Source of the DNA: Phytoseiulus persimilis
Taxonomy: Eukaryota; Arthropoda; Arachnida; Mesostigmata; Phytoseiidae
DNA length: 64,000 nucleotides
Assembly (NCBI GenBank): GCA_037576195.1
Contig: CM075104.1
Coordinates: forward strand, 13,594,211-13,658,210
Direction of reading: 5' to 3'
The notes beneath the pieces are model-generated. The model was not told the DNA's origin, made no database searches, and worked only from the letters and a program-made list of their open reading frames with translations. Of the stretch, positions 55,851 to 64,000 are shown piece after piece (within the stretch, counting starts at the first letter, position 1; every line of letters begins with the position of its first letter). The translations under genes and the position numbers were made by a program.

Positions 55851-56639
55851 CGCCTTTCGTCCCGTTGGGGGGTGGTAGCTATTTGAAAGGTAACCATCTT
55901 ACTGGGGGCGACCGAACCCTCCTGAATCAAGACCTGGTTCGTTCCACTGTTGTCATCAAGCAATGTTCTCAAAGGCGCTGAAGTGCCGCCCATGAGATAC
56001 GCTGTCGTCTCTGTGGAAGGACTGATAGCAGAAAAAAACGAGTTCGCCTCTAGGTTCGTCTGGTTTGACCCGCTTGGTAGAGTCGCGCGTCGTCCTGTTT
56101 GGCTCTGGTCGGTGCAAAGCAGCGCATGTGCGGCAACCGGTTCACTCTCTGCTTGACGATGCTGATACTGCTGTGACCGTTGAAGGTTCTGATAATCCTC
56201 ATGGTATTGGCGGAGAGGCTGAGTTCGATCGTTTCGCCGTCTTCCGACTCCATGACCTTCATTACCGACGTCGTCTTCTTCTTCGTCTTCCTCCTCTTCG
56301 AGGATCGCTATAACCGGTTCGAGAGGAACTTCCAGCAGACCAGGGTTCCGCTGAAGAGAGGGACCGGCGACCGCAACGGGCAATCGGTCCAACGTTTCTG
56401 CCTCCGAAGATTGAGCTGCGCCGCCGGCGCAGCTTTGCAGGCCTGCGTCGTCCACGTCGGCAACAGTCACCTTGACTTTTACGGGAGTTGGGGACCCCGT
56501 AGTTGAGGCGGGACTGTCGGTCCGGGATTTTACTGAGCCGAATTGTCTTCTGACTGGTGTTGGAGAGCCGTCAGTCTTCGGAGTTCCAAACGTTCTCCGA
56601 GTTGGAGTCATGGGCGTCCCTGGCTCGTCTGTTGCGCCG
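55851..56639 (-). CDS. Coding exon of unrecognised Ser/Pro/Arg-rich protein
   Basis: A reading frame of over 260 codons, the longest in the window outside the channel gene, ends at a strong donor (CG/GTGAGT, phase 2). The product looks disordered: repeated TPxR motifs (GTPMTPTRRTFGTPKTD, SPTPVRRQFGS, SPTPVKVKV), an acidic run (LEEEEDEEEDD) and a Gln/Tyr-rich part (QRSQQYQHRQ). The upstream end is uncertain: AG dinucleotides at 56,640 and 56,670 both give the phase needed to follow the 62.4-kb exon, but neither has a good pyrimidine tract. A second frame starting at an ATG at 56,744 overlaps the beginning. I do not recognise the family. Confidence 0.6.
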
Positions 56640-58566
56640 CTTTTGGCGTGTAGGCGCCGTCGGTACACACTTTTTGCGCATGGACGCCTCTGTCTCCATG
56701 TTGCGACGCTTCATGCGCACGCTGTACGACCGCACAGGAAGCATTTTGTGATTGCTCTAGGGGACTTTGTGGAAGACCTGGGTGCAGCTACGCCTCGTCC
56801 CCTAGCTGACTTCGTCACACGTTTGGCCGCGCGCTCGATCGCCACACATATTCTGAGTCAGTGAACACAGTTGGCGCTCAAGCATGCGAAGTTGGGTGTT
56901 CCCGCAGTCAACACTCAAAACTGCAGAGCGTTTCATTCAGCTCTACGTTCCTGGCGTGATTCGCGCAGTCGCTGATGCCGCCAGGGCGGATGTGGACACC
57001 TCAGCGCCGAGAACCTAGAGCAGCGAAATCGTTGCGCCGATGAGAGAAGTTGGGTTTCTAGATTCAGGGGAGCGTCGTCGCCGCTCGCGAAACGCAACAA
57101 TCTGCACTCTCCTGAGCTCCGCGCTTGTAACAACAGTCCAGGCTACAACACTCGCCGTTGCGTGGTTGGAACGCGACGTTTTCGTGATGGCACTCGTAGC
57201 GTAGTCGTTGATCTCGCGCTAGACCCTTGGTTGGATCGCCGTAATCTTGAGTCGACATTGTTGCACTGATAATTGCATCTGTATGCCCACGTTGACTTCC
57301 AACGCTCTTAGAAACGCACTTCACGAGCATTGCGTCATGAAGCAGACGCGTCATCGCGAGGACGGCCGATCCTTCGTGGATGGCATCTCGAGAATCCTGA
57401 AGGTTGCCTATCGGCTTTATCTCAGGGAAGAGGCAACGCGTGACGGTACAGAAACTGAGAATTCCGTCGAATATGGAGAAGAGTGATTTTCCTACGCTCA
57501 CATTTCCTCGTTTCTGAACTTCCCTTCGGAGACACCATAACTCACTGCATTGGAAATTCGGACACTAGTTTGACAGGGTATGAGAAACAACTCGTCTACG
57601 ATTCGCTTGCAACTGCCTAGAGTGTGCTGGCCATGGCTGCAAAGTTTTGACTGAAGTCACCTGTGCACAGCCCTCTCCACGATGAGCTCCCAGCGCCCTC
57701 TACATGAGGCACCGAAGCAACTGGTGGTGGAACTCATCATGTCACTGGAAAATCGTTCAGGCCCCGTGGGCCCCCCAAGTCACATGCAGACGACAACGAG
57801 ACTGAGATCGTGATGCGAATCGTTCGAGGGTCAGAGCATCACTCAGAAGCTGTCAAGCGCATTCGCGGAGAAAAAGTCGCGACGGTGCCGGCGCCCGGAC
57901 ATCACGGCAATGAGAGTCCCCTCGGTGCACGTTGTCTAGTTCTTCGCAACCTTGCCATTTCCGAGGCTGAGGATCTTCTCCTCACTCCCTTGATGGGGAA
58001 GTCGAGCTCCGATTGGGAGACACTGCCTGACTTTCTCCCGCCCGTCCCGCATGCCCGCTGACGCTCGACAGGACTGACGCGAATGATCTGAAACACTTAT
58101 GTTCAACTGCAATGGAACCTTGCACTGCATCGTGACGGAATCGGACATAGGGGACACAGAGTTCCTGTGGGCTCTTTCGTTGGGACGTGCCGGGTCCCGA
58201 ATTCCCTCGGAGTGTAAGAAGACTCAGCCTGTCACATGTCAAATTATTCGGGTACAACAAGCCGCACAGACAAGCGAAACCGATCGCGCGATCGCGATTG
58301 CCATTTGAGTGAAACCGTCATTTGAGTAAATGCACGTTGTGCCACAGGCCGCGACTCCATTTCCAGGAACGAATCGAGACGTGTCATAGACGCGAAAAAA
58401 TTTGTGTAACCGGGGTCCGTTGGGTAGGTTCGAGCTCAAGTACGGATTTGAGTGGCCTTCCTCAGAAGAGACCACTTCTGGGGTACCCTGTATAATGGCG
58501 GATCGGAACAGTCGAAGACAAACTGCAAAAAACGCCGCTACGACTCGGGGACTCCGGGCTTTCATA

Positions 58567-59318
58567 TTGCGAAATCATGCGCGCATCCCTATTTTTCATC
58601 GTAGCTCCTGGACGGGACGTCTGGTTAAGCCCGAATTCGCACACAAAGTCGGGTTCAAGTGTAAGCGTCATGGGTCATGACTATGACCCAACCGAATTTT
58701 CCATCGCCTCCGTTTTCTAGAAGAACACCACAGGAAACGCGAATTTAGCAATTTTTGTTCGTTGCAAAATTATGTGTGGAGCCCTATTTCCGCTGAAAGT
58801 TTGAAAAAACGTCCGATTGAGCTGAAATTCCACCGTGCTCGGATTCTGTACTCCGGATCACGATGCCTCCGCAAGAGTTCCCACCTCCTATCTTCGGTGA
58901 TGAGGGAGACGCGAAATCTTCGATTTCCATCAACTGCGCTAATTCGATTTCCTCAACAAAAGTGCTTTCTCGAACACAAAACCGACGAAACTTCCTTGAA
59001 ACTTCCCCAGAAATGTCTCCAAATGTCTGACGAAGGCATCAAGATTCGGAGGAAGGGATCCAAGCATGGAGTGAATTTCAGCACAATCGAACGTCTCTCT
59101 CTGGAAGCGACAGCGAAAACAGGGGTCCGCGCATAGACTTGCAACGAATCAATGTTGTGAAATTCGCGTTTCTCGTGGTGTTTCCCTCGAGAACGGGGGC
59201 GATATGAACTCCGTTGACGGGGTGATGTGGAACCCAAGCTCCGTGGAAATATCAGCTCCATTGGACGTTCCGTTCGGGAGATAGGTAGGAAAACAGGGGT
59301 GCGCGCATGATTCTGCAA
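58567..59318. repeat. Diverged ~175-195 bp repeat family in inverted arrangement
   Basis: Each arm has one full unit and part of a second: plus-sense units start at 58,567 and 58,762, minus-sense units at 59,318 and 59,144. Shared landmarks are ATGCGCGCAtCCCTaTTTTt with ATGCGCGCACCCCTGTTTTC, then ACGTCCGATTGAGCTGAAAT with ACGTTCGATTGTGCTGAAAT, and CACCACAGGAAACGCGAATT with CACCACGAGAAACGCGAATT. Copies are clearly homologous but diverged. No transposase is seen. Confidence 0.8.
58684..58703. repeat. 8-bp palindrome inside repeat unit
   Basis: TGGGTCAT and ATGACCCA face each other across 4 nt. It lies in a plus-sense repeat copy and is absent from the minus-sense copies, accounting for part of the unit length difference. 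Confidence 0.6.
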
Positions 59319-62300
59319 CAAAGTGTATAATCGTTGTGCATATTTGCAACGGTTGGCTATCTTGCGCTTCATGAGTCGTCCACTAAATTACCTAACAGCG
59401 ACGATCGAGTCTCATGGATAGTTACTTATTCGGAACCGTGAAACGGCGAGAGGAGACACGAGAGCAGTTCCGCAGATGACACCTGCCACCCATAAGGAAT
59501 GGAATGGTCTGACGGGATGCTGAACTCAGAAGAAATTCAGAAGGGGCCATCCTCTTTTTCGGATGGGAAGCCGGAGCCTTTGTGCCAACGCAACCGGAAT
59601 CGTATAGCGAACTGAGTTCTGAGACGTATCGAGTCAATTATGCACGTTCAGGAGCTTTTCGCTGCAGTGCCCATCACTCAAATTAGGTCGGCTGACTATG
59701 AAGGTGAAATTTCCCGCTCTCCTCGCCTACATCCTCCCCCCTAGGGTCGAGCGAAGCTTTGTTCTGCAGCAGAAGGGCTCCAGGCCGGAGTACCCAACCG
59801 CCGTAATCAATTCGCTCCGAGGCTTTTGTCGAAATCGATACGTCCAACGAGTGAATTCGTCCCGATTTCTTACTCAGACGTCTCAGTGCAGTGGCCCGGC
59901 AGCCTGGTTCGCGAAACAACCTCTTGCGAAACATTAACGCGCCTTTCAGAGAGTCAATTGTCGTGATGAACGAGTCGTCGAGGAAACGCACGCACTGATC
60001 GTCGTGAGAGGTTTCCGCCTCTGGGTTTGGAGAGCATTGAGTCGGCGTGCCGTCCGGAACATTCCGAGACGGTGGGAATGAACCTCATTATCGTTCATGA
60101 GCCCTCCGAGCTGCTATTCTTATCGGGAGTGTGAGGCGGAGCCGGGAAGCTCGTTGCTGTTCTCCGATTCAAAGCGTCTCGAACTTCTGGGAAGTAACAC
60201 CCCTGTTGAGCCGGAGTGATATCGAATGCGATCAGATGTCGAATAAGCACATACTCCGCTCATGTCCGAAGCGAGTTCATCCTCTGCTCGAGCAGGAGGC
60301 AGATCCGCTTTTCTGCTCACCGTCAACGTCAGATGCATGGTGTCTCTGTCATCCAGGTGCCTTGGTGAAATTGATCGCCCTTCCTTTGAAGTCGCTGGAA
60401 CCGCTGTCCCAACTCCAGCCGTTGAACTGCGCGTTCAGGAGGAGCTGCCTGAGTCTCGTTCAGATCGTTCGTCGCCGCGGCGGGCACTACTGTGCTCGTT
60501 GTCGTTGTTGTGGTCGAGCCTGCCGCCGTTGGCGCTCTTGCCGTTTAAGATGTTTCTCGTAAAACACGACCCGGCCCGACCCATGTTTACAGAAACCGTA
60601 AACTCAGAGCCCCGAGAAGTTCAGGGCTGGCGCCATCAACAAGGACGATCACTTGTTCACTGGGATTTCTTCAGAGCTCTCTTTGCGCTCGAAAGAATTT
60701 CTGAGTTTGTTGATTCTACTAAGGCTGCTTGAGCGCTTGTTGGATGGCGAAGCTAGATGCCACCACGCCGGCTCAGAGATTCGACCCCGTGAGTAGGATG
60801 AGCCTGACGATGAGTGAAGAGGGAACAGGTTCATGTATTCCGCGGATAGTACTACATCGCGCTTCATCCCGATGGGACCATTCGAGACTGGGATGGAATT
60901 CGCCAAGTTTACACAGAAGCAGCTGCTTAGTGACTGTCCAGTGCGATATGCGAGAAGGAGCCGGTTCCTCGACCGAGAATAGGTTCAAGCCGCTCAGCAC
61001 ACATATCTGCGGATGTGGTTCTTAAAGTTGACTCCAGATATTGGCGCCAAGTTTATGATAGCAGCTGCGGCCATGAAGAATGGTATTGAAAATTGGTATT
61101 CGTCCCGAAAAAGGATGAGAATTTCACGACCCAAGACATCGTCGCATTGGGTGACCTTGGATACTCTAAAAATCGAAATATGTACCACTAGAACACGGGC
61201 GCCGCCCGTTCCTGCCCTCGTGGGAAAGTCGACAGCGCTCACGCGAGCCCCGCGAAAGATACGCTCGAACCGAGACAGATCGTCGCAGAGGTCCGCATCT
61301 CTATTTAGTCCGATTAGCAAAATGGAAACACGCGTTTGTGCAAATAATGGCATTGTAGCATTGGACTCCATGTCCAGTGAAAACAAGCCCATTTTCTTAC
61401 GCTGACCAACCCTCTACCCCCATCGACGAGGTCTGGCGTTCTGAGAATTTCTTCCCGAGTCAGAACGTCCCTGACCTTCAGAATCCACTAAGAGAGCACT
61501 TCGTTGAAGACGTCTGTCAGCTTGCCTCGGTTTCGATCCGCAGAGATCGCTCCAAGGGAAGGACGGTCAATATAACTAACGAGTGCCCGATTCGTTTCCA
61601 ACGAAAGGACTACGATCCGGTGAATATATTGAACTGATCTTGTAGACGAGTTGGCAGATACCTGTCTGCCGGAGCAACCGATTTGCCTTTCATTTTCTCT
61701 TTACTTAGCACGAGTGCTTGGGAGATTCGAGTTGGTAAAACGAGCCCGCGGCTTCGGCGAACTACGGCCACGACCCCCAGTTTGTCAGCCTCAATACACC
61801 TTCCACAACGAATTCCGTTCTTCATATCTGCTTTCTATCTGCGCAGTGAGTTGCGGACAACTCGATGTCCGAGGGTAGAGAACTGCTGGGTCCTGGCTCT
61901 AAATCCGTTTTTCTCCGCATGGAACGGGTGGAGAAGAGAAGTGGGACGAACCCCGCCAGGGGCTTGGCTCGACATCTCGACAAAAGCTGCTACCAAATAT
62001 TGGTGGGAAGCTCGAGAGCACGAGTCGTACGGTGAAGAGTACGAAGACCTTTCGGCTACGGACTCGAAGGTGGCTCCGCTGGTCAATGAAGGGCTCTGGG
62101 AATATCACTCTCCCTCGAAGCACCGCTGTTAAACTTTCATCCACTATACGGAACGATTCCTCGATCCGAGAGGCCTCAATTTCCTCGGTATTTCTCGGGG
62201 TCGCTATCCAACCAAGACCCATGGGAAGGGTTGTCATTAATTTGGGGAGTTAATTGTCTCCCCTTCTACTCCGGGAGAAGCCTCGAAGCGACGAACAGAG

Positions 62301-62389
62301 AGAGGCATGGTGGCAGTCGCTTCTCAGGACGCATTCTGGAAAAGAGCTGGGGAAGACGGGAAAAAACACACTGAATTCGAAATACTCAC

Positions 62390-62832
62390 GCCACGTCTTC
62401 TAGTCGGATGCCCTTGAGTTTTGAATGCAGTAGAGCGCATGTTTTATGGTCCAGAGTGTTGACGGCTCGTCTCCGGCCAACTGTCATACCCGGTGGAAGG
62501 TCTGGAACCGAAAGGCGTATCGGTGGCGTCGCTCTTCTGGAGCTGACCGGCGAAGGATAGTCCACGACCGCCCCCGCGGTGTCGGGCCTCGAGTCCAGAT
62601 CAGTGCGCTCTGTTTCTCGTTCGTGCTCCTCCCTGAGAGAAAGCGTCTCTTCCGGACGCGGACTCCTTCCACTCTGATCGATAACTTCCAGCGATCCGGC
62701 TCGGCTCTTCGTTTCGTCTGTTTCTTGGGGAGGCGCGAGGCTAAACCGACGCAGGCCGCTCAACATAGGCGTGACACACGGCGACGACGCCCGTCGTCGG
62801 TTCAGGTGACGACTTCCAGTGGCTCCAATCAT
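62390..62832 (-). CDS. Possible first coding exon of the same unrecognised gene
   Basis: An ATG-initiated frame of 147 codons ends at a good donor (GC/GTGAGT, phase 2). The product starts MIGATGSRHLNRRRASSPCV and is rich in Arg, Ser, Pro and Glu, with SPVSSRRATPPIRLSVPDLP and a more ordered end (KTCALLHSKLKGIRLEDV). An in-frame TGA lies just upstream of the ATG, so this ATG is the plausible start. The donor phase matches the phase needed at 55.85-56.64 kb and the composition is similar, hence the proposed link, 5.7 kb apart. The intervening DNA could contain further exons. Confidence 0.55.
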
Positions 62833-63763
62833 AATGCGAGATCGAGCGCTTCAATTCGGTTTATTGATGATTCGGCGAAATAGAGGGAGACTTCGGAGCT
62901 ATGTTTGGCAGGCACGATCGTCTCCCTCTATCCCTGCTGTCCTTCTGGTCACTCGAGACGGAGCTCCCGGCTAAACCACCATTTCCCAATCCCAGCGTCT
63001 GAGGGGAGGCGTTCGATTGATCGCAGTTCTGGATTTTCCCCGTGGACGATCGTTCCGGAGAAAGTAGAGCCTCGAGTTCCCTGGTCTTGAGATCAACAAC
63101 GTCCAGAGACTCGTCGCAGGCGATGGTGGCTGCCAGTCCAGCTCTCCTCGGACCGGAGTCTAATGTTCATGGGTTCGTTTCGTGTTCATCTTCTTCGTTT
63201 CCGAAATCAAGTCTTCAAGGCCTGGATATTCCGGTCGGGACATAAAACACAGGCGAGTGAACGTTGCCAACTCATTCGTACAGTTTGAGCTCGATTCTAT
63301 CCGACGGCCAAGCACAAATATCATCCAAAAGAGATCGCCACGAAAAGTCCTGTCCGTCGAGACGGAGTCTCTCCCGGCGACGCCGCTCAGCCGTTGCATG
63401 CGAGACTCAAGACAGCGAAAACATGAGGTTGCTTCCTTCCGATACCCTGACCGAGTCCGCGGCGCTGAGAACCGCGTCGAGAAGCTAACTCTACAGCTAA
63501 CGATGATTTAGATCGAACGCACGATGTCACATCGCGCTCCTTGGCTGACGAACTCCGTTCGTTCACAGATGCGAGTCATTTTGATCACTCTGAGGGAGCT
63601 CCGATTCTCTGCAGGCGGCCCCCATCATTCGCACGGGGGACCTCTTGTTCGCGCTCGAGCCGAAGGAGACGAAGGTCTTGATGCGAGCGATTCACCACTC
63701 CGACGATTAGTTCCGTCAAGGATCACAGATGATACGACTGACTGGCTAGCGGCATCAGATTAG
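62833..63763. other. Space between divergent genes, no gene recognised
   Basis: About 0.9 kb between the minus-strand exon at 62.4-62.8 kb and the plus-strand ORF at the edge. If both ATGs are real starts, this would hold their promoters; I see no definite TATA or initiator motif. Confidence 0.35.
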
Positions 63764-64000
63764 AATGCCGCTCGGCCAGGGTACGGCTTTCCTCGAAACT
63801 GGTCGGATCACCTGCAAAGAATGAACTCGATTATAGTTGCTATAGCTGTTTATAACGAAAGCTGTTGCTTTCAGGACTTCGGCCAGCTTGAGATGGCGTG
63901 CCACGATCTGGCGGCCATTCTCTACGAAACGGATGAGGCGATTCGTTCGCAAGCTAACTTTCGAGTCTTGCGCCTATTTATCAGAGACACTCCGGACGTG
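63764..64000 (+). CDS. Plus-strand ORF running off the window, unrecognised
   Basis: Open from after a TAG at 63,761 to the window end. There is an in-frame ATG at 63,821 and also a good acceptor (gttgctttcag) before 63,875, so it is either a first exon or an internal exon from 63,875. The last part reads like a helical protein: DFGQLEMACHDLAAILYETD, then RVLRLFIRDTPDV. No family is recognised. Confidence 0.5.

Larger units (their letters stand above)
56670..62389. other. Probable intron with repeats; no further exon certain
   Basis: Holds the inverted repeat family at 58.57-59.32 kb. ORFs at 60.1-60.6 and 61.0-61.4 kb are open on both strands at once, so I cannot assign either. Confidence 0.4.

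Overview
This is eukaryotic, intron-rich DNA from an arthropod. The organism is inferred from the protein, which follows the insect/chelicerate Cav2 pattern closely, and a mite or tick is my best guess. The dominant feature is one large multi-exon gene on the minus strand filling about 0-27.6 kb: a voltage-gated calcium channel alpha-1 subunit of the Cav2 class (ortholog of Drosophila cacophony). I followed it exon by exon through matching GT/AG splice sites and codon phase: 33 exon positions from the start methionine at 27,555 to a splice donor at 35. That gives about 1,870 codons covering all four six-helix repeats, the EEEE selectivity filter, the beta-subunit binding site in the I-II loop, the EF-hand/IQ region and part of an Arg/Ser-rich C-terminal tail. 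The last coding exon or exons and the stop codon lie beyond position 1.

Two exon positions are duplicated and look like alternative-splicing cassettes. The voltage sensor of repeat I (IS4) has two versions (26,431-26,522 and 25,648-25,748) of 92 and 101 nt; using both would break the frame. The S1-S2 linker plus S2 of repeat IV has two versions of exactly 111 nt (14,432-14,542 and 11,974-12,084), about 43% identical. A 342-nt intron between the EF-hand and IQ exons is open and in frame, so its retention would insert 114 residues. The repeat IV pore exon carries an apparent one-base insertion next to its acceptor.

Upstream of the channel, 27.6-55.5 kb shows no gene I can defend: GC-rich stretches, short low-complexity repeats and many short ORFs on both strands in conflicting frames. 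A second, unrecognised gene on the minus strand is supported by two coding-like exons with good donors (62,390-62,832 and 55,851 to about 56,639). They encode a disordered Ser/Pro/Arg-rich protein with an acidic run; a 32-nt microexon may follow. Between them lies a diverged repeat family arranged as an inverted pair (58.57-59.32 kb). At the right edge a plus-strand ORF runs out of the window.
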